A DNA stretch of 40,150 nt from a virus, in the IMG/VR virus record IMGVR_UViG_3300022744_000055, positions 1 to 40,150 of that record; one strand, 5' to 3'. The notes under the pieces are model-generated. The model saw only the letters and a list, made by a program, of their open reading frames with translations, did no database searches and had not been told where the DNA came from. Positions 14,236 through 21,567 of this stretch are shown here, piece after piece; positions within the stretch are counted from its first letter, which is position 1; the number at the start of each line of letters is the position of its first letter. Made by a program: the position numbers and the translations under genes.

Positions 14236-14600
14236 CCGACTTAGTACAACGACTGCGTGTATGGGCGGGCGGTTCAGCGCTTAGTAAATCCGTGACGCTG
14301 AATGAAGCAGCTGACCGCATTGAGCAGCTTGAGCATGAGAACGCAGAGCTTAAAACCCTGCTGCAAACCAGCATGGAGCAGCACGAACTTGCTGGCAGGT
14401 TGCATCAAGGGGTTGTGGCTGAGAACGCAGGGCTTCGCAGGGATGCCACACCCCCAGCACAAACACCGCCACGGTTGACGGATGAGCAGATTGAGGACGT
14501 GACAAGTGAATGGTGGCGTGAAGACTTGTCAATGAAGTATTCAGACCTCGCCCGCGCCGTCGAGGCAGCAGTGCGTAAACAGTTTCTCGGAAGGGATTAA
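14232..14600 (+). CDS. Conserved phage coiled-coil protein
   Basis: A 122-residue protein with N-terminal VQRLRVWAGGS, a long heptad region (EAADRIEQLEHENAELKTLL) and a C-terminal helical part (YSDLARAVEAAVRKQFLG). Such DRIEQLE-type proteins are frequent in proteobacterial phages but have no known activity. Start chosen at 14232 through ATGA overlap with the tiny membrane gene. Confidence 0.7.
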   Translation: MTDLVQRLRVWAGGSALSKSVTLNEAADRIEQLEHENAELKTLLQTSMEQHELAGRLHQGVVAENAGLRRDATPPAQTPPRLTDEQIEDVTSEWWREDLSMKYSDLARAVEAAVRKQFLGRD

Positions 14601-14920
14601 TGATGAGTAAGGATCCACAACGCGCAAACCGAAGCAGCGGCACCGCCACAGAGTATGGGCAACTGATTCTCCGTGGCTACACGCAGCAGCAGATTGCCGA
14701 CCAGTTTGGCGTTACCGCTGGGGCAGTCCGCAAAGCTCTCATCAGGCATGGCATGCCAACCAACCCGCACAAAATCATGAAGCTGATGCCTACTGGCTGC
14801 ACACCAACAGACGCCGAAGTGTTGCGCAGAGCAAACCACGCTCTGGCCGAAGAAAACAGCAGACTCCGGGAGGCTCTGAACAGAGTTTCGGGCGCTCTCA
14901 AATCAGTTGAATTGGAGTGA
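14600..14920 (+). CDS. HTH protein with C-terminal leucine-zipper-like helix
   Basis: A 106-residue putative DNA-binding protein. A clear HTH (YTQQQIADQFGVTAGAVRKA) is followed by LIRHGMPTNPHK and a C-terminal coiled coil (LRRANHALAEENSRLREALN) suited to dimerisation. The ATG overlaps the preceding TAA; a second ATG at 14603 is equally possible. May be an early regulator or a small DNA-associated factor; its target is not evident. Confidence 0.7.
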   Translation: MMSKDPQRANRSSGTATEYGQLILRGYTQQQIADQFGVTAGAVRKALIRHGMPTNPHKIMKLMPTGCTPTDAEVLRRANHALAEENSRLREALNRVSGALKSVELE

Positions 14921-15436
14921 ATGATGAGTGATCTACGTAAAGCCGCTGAGCAGGCTATCGCCACACTGATTGCCTCGACAAAGTACGTTGAAGGATGTGC
15001 CAATGCTCGAATGGTGGAAGGCTGGGGTGAGCACTTTGACGATATGGATAAGGCAATTTCCGCATTGAAAGCAGCACTGGCAGAGCCTGAGCAGTCTGAG
15101 CCTGTGTGCAACCCGCACCCAAAGGCACCGCATGGGGTTGACCGCAACGGCAGCCACTCAGCAGGCCGTTATGTCTGCGACTGCGAAAGCTGGGAGCCTT
15201 ATGACGCCGGGTATCAGAAAGGTTTGCAAGATGGTCTTAAACGTGCGTATGCGCTTCAGGAGGTCAGCGACATTGGACAGCTTCAGGAAGCCCCACCACG
15301 CCGGGAGCCGTTGCCCAATCACAGGGAGGTGATGCAGCAGGCGTTGGATGCGCTGAAGAACCCATACATAGTTGATTCAATCAATAGCTGCCTTGCTGAT
15401 GACGCAATCAAAGCTCTGGATGAGGCGTTGAAGTGA
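14921..15436 (+). CDS. Hypothetical phage protein
   Basis: A 171-residue protein with helical ends (LRKAAEQAIATLIASTKYVE and a C-terminal VMQQALDALKN...DDAIKALDEALK) and a central stretch with CDCESWEPYDAGYQKGLQDGL. The terminal helices resemble each other in style. It starts directly after the preceding stop; an ATG at 14924 is an alternative. Its TGA overlaps the GTG start of the excisionase-like gene. Function unknown. Confidence 0.65.
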   Translation: MMSDLRKAAEQAIATLIASTKYVEGCANARMVEGWGEHFDDMDKAISALKAALAEPEQSEPVCNPHPKAPHGVDRNGSHSAGRYVCDCESWEPYDAGYQKGLQDGLKRAYALQEVSDIGQLQEAPPRREPLPNHREVMQQALDALKNPYIVDSINSCLADDAIKALDEALK

Positions 15437-15672
15437 CTGAAGCCGCCCTACTCTCACGGATAGACATGCTGACCCAGGCTGTCATCACACTGGCCCAGAC
15501 GCAGGGCGCGAGGCTGACCCGCAAGGAGTTGGCCCAGCGTCTTGGCATCCACCCCAACAGCGTTACCCGCAAGCTGGCAGAGGATCGGAATTTCCCCCGG
15601 CCTGACCCGCTTGGGCGTTGGCTCCTGGCTGACGTTATTGCTTGGGAATCAGCTTCTGCGCCAGATCGGTAA
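15433..15672 (+). CDS. Excisionase-like HTH protein (AlpA/MerR type)
   Basis: A 79-residue protein starting at GTG 15433. The C-terminal half is a small winged HTH: RLTRKELAQRLGIHPNSVTR, then KLAEDRNFPRPDPLGRWLL and ADVIAWE, which matches AlpA/excisionase-type proteins that bend attachment-site DNA. It is the last gene of the early operon and converges on the integrase gene, with their 3' ends overlapping by 38 bp. Its role in excision is inferred from domain and position. Confidence 0.7.
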   Translation: MTEAALLSRIDMLTQAVITLAQTQGARLTRKELAQRLGIHPNSVTRKLAEDRNFPRPDPLGRWLLADVIAWESASAPDR

Positions 15673-16621
15673 CGTCTGGATTGAAATAGACCATGGCCAT
15701 CTTTGGATCACTCCACCCAAAGACTTTGCAAAGCTCAAGAACATGCAGCTGCTTCGCCAATCGCGTTGCGGCTGTGTGTCTTGCGTCATGGAACACAAAC
15801 CCGGACAGCCCAGACCTGTCCCGGTACTTTCTGAACATCGCGTCCAGCGTCTGAGGAGTCAAGCCAAAGACAGACACATCATCCCAGCCTCGCATCCTGC
15901 GCACGATGCGCTGCGCCACCGGAGTCAGCGGAACATCCCGCGACTTTCCGTTTTTGGTCATCGTCAGGTGAACATGCGTTTGAAACACATCGCTCCACCC
16001 CAGACCGCACAACTCCCCCGCCCGCATCCCAGTTGACAGAGCCAGAAGGAAGCACTGAGCAACCGACTGCCTGACCGTTGTCACCCGCTCCCGCTCATAG
16101 CCAAGCGCCCGCAACATCCCGCAAATTTCCCCCAATGAAATGATCCGCTCCCGGTGACCCGGCTGTGCTGGTTTGCGAACATCCCGCATCGGGTTGGCTT
16201 GGATCAGACCCCAATCGCGCCTTGCCGTCTCCAGCACACTGGACAGCAGGGAAATGTCACGCAGCACAGACCCTCTGGATACTTCCTGCATCCTGGCATC
16301 GCGCCATGCTGACAGGTGAACGGGGGTCAACTCAGAAATTGGCTTATCCAGTGGCAGCGGGTGAGACTCGAACGCTTGCAGGCGCACCAACTCCCAATGC
16401 TTACCCCGCTTGCCGGGTGAAACCTCGGTGGCGTATCGGCGCATGACCTCGCGCAAGGTGGTTTTCTGTCCTGCTGGACGGGAGTCACGCAGTTCCAGGG
16501 TGCGCCGCTGCCCCCAATCCACAGCCTCACGCTTGGTGGTAAATGTCGCGCTGTCGCGCACACCTTTGATCTCAATCTGGATGCGCCACGTTCCCTGCGC
16601 TGTCTTGGTTGGCGTGGCCAT
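15635..16621 (-). CDS. int: Tyrosine integrase
   Basis: A 328-residue site-specific recombinase. The N-terminal segment (GTWRIQIEIKGVRDSATF...KREAVDW) resembles arm-binding domains, a core-binding helical domain spans about 50-150, and the catalytic domain carries Arg200 (STGMRAGEL), a beta-hairpin lysine (KNGKSRDVPL), His278 and Arg281 (FHDARHTAATR), Trp303 in the place of the second histidine (FGWSDPKM) and nucleophile Tyr312 (MVYFNP). The catalytic set looks complete. The ATG at 16621 borders the attP region. It mediates integration of the phage circle into a host tRNA gene and excision with the neighbouring small HTH protein. Confidence 0.95.
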   Translation of the reverse strand: MATPTKTAQGTWRIQIEIKGVRDSATFTTKREAVDWGQRRTLELRDSRPAGQKTTLREVMRRYATEVSPGKRGKHWELVRLQAFESHPLPLDKPISELTPVHLSAWRDARMQEVSRGSVLRDISLLSSVLETARRDWGLIQANPMRDVRKPAQPGHRERIISLGEICGMLRALGYERERVTTVRQSVAQCFLLALSTGMRAGELCGLGWSDVFQTHVHLTMTKNGKSRDVPLTPVAQRIVRRMRGWDDVSVFGLTPQTLDAMFRKYRDRSGLSGFVFHDARHTAATRLAKQLHVLELCKVFGWSDPKMAMVYFNPDVTDLAQKLIPKQ

Positions 16622-16659
16622 CGGGGGAAAATCCGTGAGAAATTCGGGGGGTGTTTTGG

Positions 16660-16825
16660 TGCTGTGCGTTTACGCTTTGCAAACTTTACACCAACCGAAC
16701 CTCTGTTTTCCCTATGAACGTTTACTTCCGTTTGCGTCAGGTAAACGCAAGAAACAAGCAACTGGTGCCTCGGGCCGGAATCGACCTTCATAGGAGAAGG
16801 TGTTAAATCCGGGGGAAAACCGAGG
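16660..16825. other. attP: attP: tRNA 3'-end core with integrase arm-type repeats
   Basis: The minus strand at 16784-16763 reads TCGATTCCGG followed by CCCGAGGCACCA, which is a tRNA T-arm/acceptor 3' end with CCA, but no full tRNA is present. This is the usual signature of a crossover core, most likely within a tRNA-Leu gene. Heptamers CGTTTAC (16667-16673 and 16719-16725), CGTTTGC (16729-16735) and GTAAACG (16741-16747) look like arm sites, and a similar G5A4 motif flanks the region at 16623 and 16811. It directly precedes the integrase gene. Confidence 0.75.
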
Positions 16826-16831
16826 GAACCA

Positions 16832-16857
16832 CAAAAGAAAACAGACCCGAAGGTCTG
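16832..16857 (-). terminator. Intrinsic terminator of the late operon
   Basis: On the minus strand, CAGACC-TTCG-GGTCTG followed by TTTTCTTTT: a six-bp stem with a stable UUCG tetraloop and a T-rich tail. It lies about 67 bases after the holin stop and ends the leftward late transcript before attP. Confidence 0.9.
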
Positions 16858-16923
16858 CGCGTTGTGTTGGATTTTACCCGGTGACAACCCACCACCAAAC
16901 CAACGGCATCCAGCAGTAGTAAA

Positions 16924-17319
16924 TCACTGACTCACGCCCTTGACCTTTTCAGCCGTTCGCAACGCTCCGAGGCCCAAGATGCCAAACAGAACCTGCATGG
17001 TCAAGTCTGTGTCAATCGCTGGAAACGTCCCGGAGTACCCAAACCACACTTGAGCAGCGAAGCGCAACATAGGCTCAAAGACCGCAGCGTAAGCAAAGGC
17101 GAGCCCGCATGTCCAGCCAATGGCAGGCCGCCACCCGGCCACAAACACGCTCTGGCTTTTGGCTTCCTCTTTGTTGACATCGATTTGCGCCATGTCGATG
17201 GCTTGATCGAGCTTCTTCATCTCAATCTCAGCGGCCAGGCGCTCTTTGTCGGTGGTGATCAGGTCAGACGCCACGCCACCAACGGCTTCGATGATGCCCG
17301 CGATAGGGTTCAAGTTCAT
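16924..17319 (-). CDS. Holin (3-TM GTA-type)
   Basis: A 131-residue membrane protein similar to the three-TM phage/GTA holin family. It has an N-terminal amphipathic/hydrophobic part (PIAGIIEAVGGVASDL), a charged helix (KERLAAEIEMKKLDQAIDMA), then hydrophobic segments WRPAIGWTCGLAFAYAAVF and LTMQVLFGILGLGALRT. It would form the inner-membrane hole releasing the endolysin. ATG 17319 overlaps the endolysin stop (ATGA). It is the last late gene before the terminator. Confidence 0.8.
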   Translation of the reverse strand: MNLNPIAGIIEAVGGVASDLITTDKERLAAEIEMKKLDQAIDMAQIDVNKEEAKSQSVFVAGWRPAIGWTCGLAFAYAAVFEPMLRFAAQVWFGYSGTFPAIDTDLTMQVLFGILGLGALRTAEKVKGVSQ

Positions 17320-17825
17320 GCTGTGGCCTCTTTCAATGTGCGACGCAGCCACCCAAGCAAAAATTTTCCTTGCTCTTTGTTTCTGCTGACGATCTGCTCA
17401 TACCGAGCCAGCTTTGCCAGTGCATACCGAGCACAGAAAAGCTCGCCACTCATGGCATTGATGCTGGCCGTGGTGATCTGTCCGATCTTGCCGTCTGGCG
17501 TGGTGCCTGCAACGATTTGAGCCAGCTTTGCAGCAGTGCCCGCGCCTGCATTCACCGCAAAGTCATAGATAGTTTGGGCTACCTGCTGGCTACTGATTGC
17601 TGTCAGTCCCAACGGCTCCCAGAAGTTTTGGCGGTAGAACACACGCACCATTTCAGCAGGCGGTGTATCGCCATGGTCGATGTAAGACCATCCAGCCCAT
17701 TGCGGGTTTGGGTTGCGTGCAATGCCAGCATACGTCTGACCTCCCCGGTCTGACTTGATGTTGGTGAGATGGTAGCCACCTTCGTTGACAAGGGTCTTTT
17801 CGAAAGCCGGAAGGAAATCAGCCAT
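17316..17825 (-). CDS. Endolysin, glycoside hydrolase family 108 type
   Basis: A 169-residue muramidase-like endolysin. The N-terminal catalytic region has the GH108 signature FEKTLVNEGGY (Glu15) followed by SDRGGQTYAGIARNPNP and GDTPPAEMVRVFYRQNFWEP. The C-terminal portion (TTASINAM..., ARYALAKLARYEQIV...FLLGWLRR) is the peptidoglycan-binding-like end typical of the family. There is no signal peptide or SAR segment, so release should depend on the holin encoded directly downstream. Confidence 0.9.
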   Translation of the reverse strand: MADFLPAFEKTLVNEGGYHLTNIKSDRGGQTYAGIARNPNPQWAGWSYIDHGDTPPAEMVRVFYRQNFWEPLGLTAISSQQVAQTIYDFAVNAGAGTAAKLAQIVAGTTPDGKIGQITTASINAMSGELFCARYALAKLARYEQIVSRNKEQGKFLLGWLRRTLKEATA

Positions 17826-17833
17826 GTGTCACC

Positions 17834-18145
17834 TCACTTGATGTGCCCGCCGCCCTTTAGCGCGGAAAACATGGATGCAATGGCCACACACAGCATGACG
17901 ATGGCACCAAGAGGCTTGGCGAGCTTACCGATCATGTCCAAAACTTTGAATGCGCCTTGGACGGAGTGCATAAGGCTGACCAGCTCGGCGGTGTCGGTTT
18001 TCACGCCGTCAATGTCCATCCGAAGGCCATGCAGGGAGTGGTCTACCTTTTCACGCCACAAGCGAAATTCGCTGCGGCGTTCTGGCCCGGTGTAGCCGTT
18101 AACTGAGATCATGAGTGGTGGCTGAGTTGGCGGTGGTGAATCCAT
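17834..18145 (-). CDS. Membrane-anchored protein of the lysis cassette (holin/antiholin-like)
   Basis: A 103-residue protein: a Pro-rich N-terminus, GYTGPERRSEFRLW, a coiled-coil-like segment (VDHSLHGLRMDIDGVKTDTA) and one C-terminal transmembrane helix (LGAIVMLCVAIASMFSAL). This resembles small coiled-coil-plus-TM proteins found beside endolysins. I chose ATG 18145 for the AGGGAG upstream. It could modulate the holin or help form lesions; there is no direct evidence. Its 5' end overlaps the preceding gene by 47 bases. Confidence 0.65.
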   Translation of the reverse strand: MDSPPPTQPPLMISVNGYTGPERRSEFRLWREKVDHSLHGLRMDIDGVKTDTAELVSLMHSVQGAFKVLDMIGKLAKPLGAIVMLCVAIASMFSALKGGGHIK

Positions 18146-18404
18146 CGCGGTAGCTCCCTGGAAGTTGCAGTTTTCTAAATTCGGATAGGTACGCTTGGTG
18201 GCAGTGGTCCCGCTCAAATGGCCTGAACAAACCATCCACCGCCGGGCGAAACCACCGCCCTGCCCTCTTGCCTTGCTGCTCCATGCGCCAAAGGGCTGCA
18301 CTGATGGTTTCATCTGGGCTGCCATTGCCCAGCGTGAGTAGCACCCATGCCAATTGGTCGATGCTAATGGCCACATTCAGCAGGCGGCGCTTCAGTTCGT
18401 TCAT
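18099..18404 (-). CDS. Conserved phage protein, late region
   Basis: A 101-residue protein, MNELKRRLLNVAISIDQLAW then GNGSPDETISAALWRMEQQG and FERDHCHQAYLSE. Proteins with this DQL.Y/W.L.TLGNG.PDET pattern are common near lysis or tail genes of Burkholderiales phages and lack a known function. ATG 18404 overlaps the preceding TGA; the in-frame ATG at 18413 is less likely. Confidence 0.7.
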   Translation of the reverse strand: MNELKRRLLNVAISIDQLAWVLLTLGNGSPDETISAALWRMEQQGKRAGRWFRPAVDGLFRPFERDHCHQAYLSEFRKLQLPGSYRDGFTTANSATTHDLS

Positions 18405-18931
18405 GCGGGCCACACCATCACGGGCAGAGCGTCGATCAGCTCTTGTGTCGTTGCAGGCAGTGGTCGTGTGCCCGCTTGAACCTCAGCCATGAGCGTGTAC
18501 GCAAACGCGTTGCAGGAGTCCATCCACGTTCCAAAGGAAATGGCTTCTTGTTGCCACGGGTTAGGGTACCCGGCCCGCACCGCCAGTGTGATACGACTAT
18601 CCCAGCGTCGAGCCTGCGCTGTGGCGTCTAGGTGGTCTTTCAGGGCTTTGTCAAACCGAGCGATGTAAATAGCGTTGATTTGATCTTGCGTTAGAGGCTT
18701 GGCCTGTACGTCGTAGGTGGCTTGCCACTGACCATCAACCTGTGTAGCCCCTGTGACGGTTAGGGTTTGCAGGTCTGGATCAAATGCCGGAGCATTTCCA
18801 ACCATTGGGTAGACCCCGATACTTTCTAACACAGCATCTGTTAATTCAGATGGAAAAGATGTTTGCGGAAAGTCCGCACGAATCTCCCAGTGTGTACCAA
18901 AAACTTTTTGAGTTGACGGTTTAAACCACAT
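18401..18931 (-). CDS. Tail fibre-associated protein with DUF4376-like C-terminus
   Basis: A 176-residue protein. The C-terminal half (DHLDATAQARRWDSRITLAV...FGTWMDSCNAFAYTLMAEVQ...LPVMVWPA) matches DUF4376, usually found on proteins encoded next to tail fibres. The N-terminal half (FKPSTQKVFGTHWEIRADFP) is fibre-assembly-like. Its ATG overlaps the adhesin stop. It probably assists fibre assembly or forms part of the fibre tip. Confidence 0.75.
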   Translation of the reverse strand: MWFKPSTQKVFGTHWEIRADFPQTSFPSELTDAVLESIGVYPMVGNAPAFDPDLQTLTVTGATQVDGQWQATYDVQAKPLTQDQINAIYIARFDKALKDHLDATAQARRWDSRITLAVRAGYPNPWQQEAISFGTWMDSCNAFAYTLMAEVQAGTRPLPATTQELIDALPVMVWPA

Positions 18932-19701
18932 CACATATCCCCTGTATTGGTTGATGGGAATGCCCTTCCGGCTCCCCAAATAATTCGCACTGCTCCGTTT
19001 CCACCGTAAGCTATACCGACCAGCGGCGCTCCGGCACCTCCTCCATAATTCACACCGGAACCCCCTGAGCCTGCCCCACCGGGGGTTGTTCCTCCGTTGT
19101 ACCCAGATGCTCCACCAGTACCGTTGGACCCTTGACCAAGAATTCCAACTCCGCCTCCGTTAGTCGCAGATCGTGACCCCCAGTCATTACCGCCGCCTCC
19201 GCCAGACCCGCCAATTCCACCGTTCCCTGAGACACCGTATCCAGACCCGCCAATTCCACCGTTCCCTGAGTACCCCCCAGCACCGCTGCCACCGGAGGCA
19301 TTAAAATAGCCGTCGCCACGGTCAACGGGGGCCTGCGCAGCTCCCCCGTTGCCACCGCCGTTGCGAGCCGCACCGCCAACATCTGTGCCAATTCCGGCGA
19401 ATAAGACTGACGTGCTATTGAAGTAGCTTCGGTTTCCAGATGCACTCGATCCGACCACTATTGAAATAGATGATCCCGGAGTCACCGTGATGTTGTTTCC
19501 GTATGAAAGTCCTCCGCCTCGCCCTGAGTAGCCGGGGTCAGTGCCTGAGCCGTAGGCGGGTTCACCCGGCCCTACGCACACAACACAAACGCTGGTCACT
19601 CCGGCAGGAACAGTCCATGAATAGGTGCCGGAAGATACGTAAGCAACTTGTCCTGGAGCCACCGATACAGATGCTGCGGATGAGGCATTTGCTGCAAACA
19701 T
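18931..19701 (-). CDS. Glycine-rich tail adhesin
   Basis: A 256-residue protein. The N-terminus (SVAPGQVAYVSSGTYSWTVP, AGVTSVCVVCVGPGEPAYGS) is a beta-rich domain often seen before glycine-rich phage tail proteins. The middle is dominated by Gly, Ser and Asn with GNGGIGGSG repeats, and the end AYGGNGAVRIIWG closes the fold. Such proteins form polyglycine-II sandwich adhesins at fibre tips, as in T4-like gp38, and could bind outer-membrane proteins. ATG 19701 has AAGGGG upstream. A 13-residue unit is duplicated (39-bp period near 19203-19271). Receptor binding is inferred. Confidence 0.75.
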   Translation of the reverse strand: MFAANASSAASVSVAPGQVAYVSSGTYSWTVPAGVTSVCVVCVGPGEPAYGSGTDPGYSGRGGGLSYGNNITVTPGSSISIVVGSSASGNRSYFNSTSVLFAGIGTDVGGAARNGGGNGGAAQAPVDRGDGYFNASGGSGAGGYSGNGGIGGSGYGVSGNGGIGGSGGGGGNDWGSRSATNGGGVGILGQGSNGTGGASGYNGGTTPGGAGSGGSGVNYGGGAGAPLVGIAYGGNGAVRIIWGAGRAFPSTNTGDM

Positions 19702-19710
19702 TCCCACCCC

Positions 19711-20664
19711 TTATGCGTAAGCCTGACCGCCAACTGAGCCTTCCCAGTACGCGCCGTCAAGGCAGTGGAAAAAAAACTTGTCCCCCTTTGATGCCGTGGC
19801 AGTGATGGTGGGGGCCGTTCCTCCAGGCCACTTCACCGTTGCGGGCCAAGTGGCGGTGCGACTACCTGTTGCATCTTGCATTTGCTTGAGCAAAAAGCTC
19901 TTTCCCGCCACAGGGGTGGGAAATGTGTAGGTGCAGTTGGCAGTGAGAGTCAATTTCTGCACCGTCCCATTGCTCAGACTAATGGTGTAGGCGCTACCTG
20001 TGTTGGCTGAATACGTTGTTTCGGTGTAGTCAGTCACCACAGGCGCCGAAAGGGTTTTGTTACTGAGCGTCTGAGTACCTGCCAGGGTTACATCCCCATT
20101 GCCGTTGCCAGTTCCCGCGCCGATGGCTGTGCGGGCTGCTGCTGCGTCTGCTGCGGTGAGCACGCTGCGCCCGGTGGCGGTGCTGTCGGAAATTTGGCTG
20201 GCCGTTACGCTTGTGGCTGTGGCCGCTGTGTTTTGCCATGCGCTGCCGTTGTATACGCGCATGAGGTTGCTGGTGGTGTTCCAGTACAGGGCACCGGCGG
20301 CCAATGCGCCGCCTGTGTTGTTGGTGGATGGGTCTGCCGTTTTTGCGCCCAGGTAGCGAATATCCATGGCCGTGAAGCTGTTGGACGCTGATGTGGCACT
20401 GCCCGATGCACCGGTAGCACTCCCCGCTGCGGCGGTGGCCGATGCTGATGCTTCGCTGGCTTTTGTTGTGGCTGTGCTGGCTGATGTACCTGCGGTGGAT
20501 GCAGATGCGGCAGCAGCAGACTCGCTGGCCGAAACGGCGGTGGCCAGGGAATTGGCCTGGGTGCTCCAGGTGTTCAGGTCGCCCAGCGTGGCAAAAGCCT
20601 TGGTATTGAACACCTCCGGCGTGTCGGACGGCGAAGGCGGGTTGAATGTGACAGCAATGGCCAT
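19711..20664 (-). CDS. Tail fibre protein
   Basis: A 317-residue fibre. The N-terminal domain is followed by a long Ala/Ser/Thr-rich coiled stretch (ASESAAAASASTAGTSASTA, about 45-95), a DIRYLGAKTADPSTNN block with a GALYWNT...MRVYNGSAW unit frequent in phage fibres, and a C-terminal beta-rich domain (SYTLSNKTL-type DVTLAGTQTLSNKTLSAP, TWPATVKWPGGTAPT). It likely trimerises and presents the neighbouring adhesin. It starts directly after the stop of the tail-tip gene. Confidence 0.8.
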   Translation of the reverse strand: MAIAVTFNPPSPSDTPEVFNTKAFATLGDLNTWSTQANSLATAVSASESAAAASASTAGTSASTATTKASEASASATAAAGSATGASGSATSASNSFTAMDIRYLGAKTADPSTNNTGGALAAGALYWNTTSNLMRVYNGSAWQNTAATATSVTASQISDSTATGRSVLTAADAAAARTAIGAGTGNGNGDVTLAGTQTLSNKTLSAPVVTDYTETTYSANTGSAYTISLSNGTVQKLTLTANCTYTFPTPVAGKSFLLKQMQDATGSRTATWPATVKWPGGTAPTITATASKGDKFFFHCLDGAYWEGSVGGQAYA

Positions 20665-21567
20665 TTATGTGAGCCCTTCAATGGTGAGGCTGCAGTCCGC
20701 ATAGGCTGCGTACTGGATGTTGATTTCGAAGTCTTGGTAAAAGCCAAAAACGGTGAGCGATGCGTATCGGGTGGAAGCAATCCACAGGCAGGGGCTGGCC
20801 CGCATTTCGGCCAGGGTGCGGTACACGTTGTCCAGCTCATCGCTGGGAACCAGGGTGTTGAGTTGCAGGCGCTTGGCGTAGGCGCGTTGCACAAGCACGG
20901 TGTCGCCCCAGTCGTTGCGCTCTTTGCGCGAATAGTCTTGAATGCCCAGGCGGGCGCCTTGCTGAATACCAAGGCCCATGCTGCGCACCTGGCCAATGAT
21001 GAGTGCACCCACCAGCCCGCCACTTCCGCTGCCCAGGTCGATGCGCAGCACGGCGTTGGGGTAGCTGGGCAGGTCGGTAGCCACAAAGGCGGTTTGCTGC
21101 ACCCGTGTATCAAAAAACCAGGCGTACCAATTGGCCTGCGTGGGTACACCGCCGAGCGAGGTGGTTTGGTCGTACACCACGCCAAAGTCCGGGTCTGTGA
21201 GGCGCACGCGCACGGTGCCAATGTTGGCAACATTCACCAGGGCCACGCCGTTGATGGCTTGGCCGGGTGTGAATTCGTAGTAACTGTTGGCACTCAGCGC
21301 CGTTTGGGTGGTGCTGGACAGGTCCAGGCACTTCCACCGGTTGGTGGGGCCGACTTCCACCCACCATGTAGGCTGCAGCAATGGGTCTTGCCCCACATTG
21401 CCCGCTTGCAGGCTTTGCCACACTTTGTGTGATTTGATGACGCGCGCGTCCAGCGCATAGGTGGTGCCAGCAGCCCATACGGCGTAGTCGGCCTCGGTGA
21501 CGTTGGTGGCAGTTAGGATGGAATCTGTAACTGCCAGGCTTTTGATGACTTTGAGGCTTTGGCTCAT
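20665..21567 (-). CDS. Tail-tip protein with carbohydrate-binding-like N-terminus
   Basis: A 300-residue protein between tape measure and fibre, the only candidate for the distal tail/tip component. Residues about 25-75 (YAVWAAGTTYALDARVIKSH, KVWQSLQAGNVGQDP, WWVEVGP) resemble a CBM5/12-type module; the rest is beta-rich with Gly-rich LGSGSGGLVGALIIG. ATG 21567 overlaps the tape-measure stop. No peptidase, lysozyme or gpJ-like domain is visible. Assignment rests on position and composition. Confidence 0.65.
   Translation of the reverse strand: MSQSLKVIKSLAVTDSILTATNVTEADYAVWAAGTTYALDARVIKSHKVWQSLQAGNVGQDPLLQPTWWVEVGPTNRWKCLDLSSTTQTALSANSYYEFTPGQAINGVALVNVANIGTVRVRLTDPDFGVVYDQTTSLGGVPTQANWYAWFFDTRVQQTAFVATDLPSYPNAVLRIDLGSGSGGLVGALIIGQVRSMGLGIQQGARLGIQDYSRKERNDWGDTVLVQRAYAKRLQLNTLVPSDELDNVYRTLAEMRASPCLWIASTRYASLTVFGFYQDFEINIQYAAYADCSLTIEGLT

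Noticed and set aside
16763-16800. A complete tRNA gene near attP
   Set aside because: Only the T-loop/acceptor 3' end matches; the upstream hairpin does not form proper anticodon or T stems.
18931-20664. Diversity-generating retroelement acting on fibre genes
   Set aside because: No reverse transcriptase gene and no template/variable repeat pair seen.
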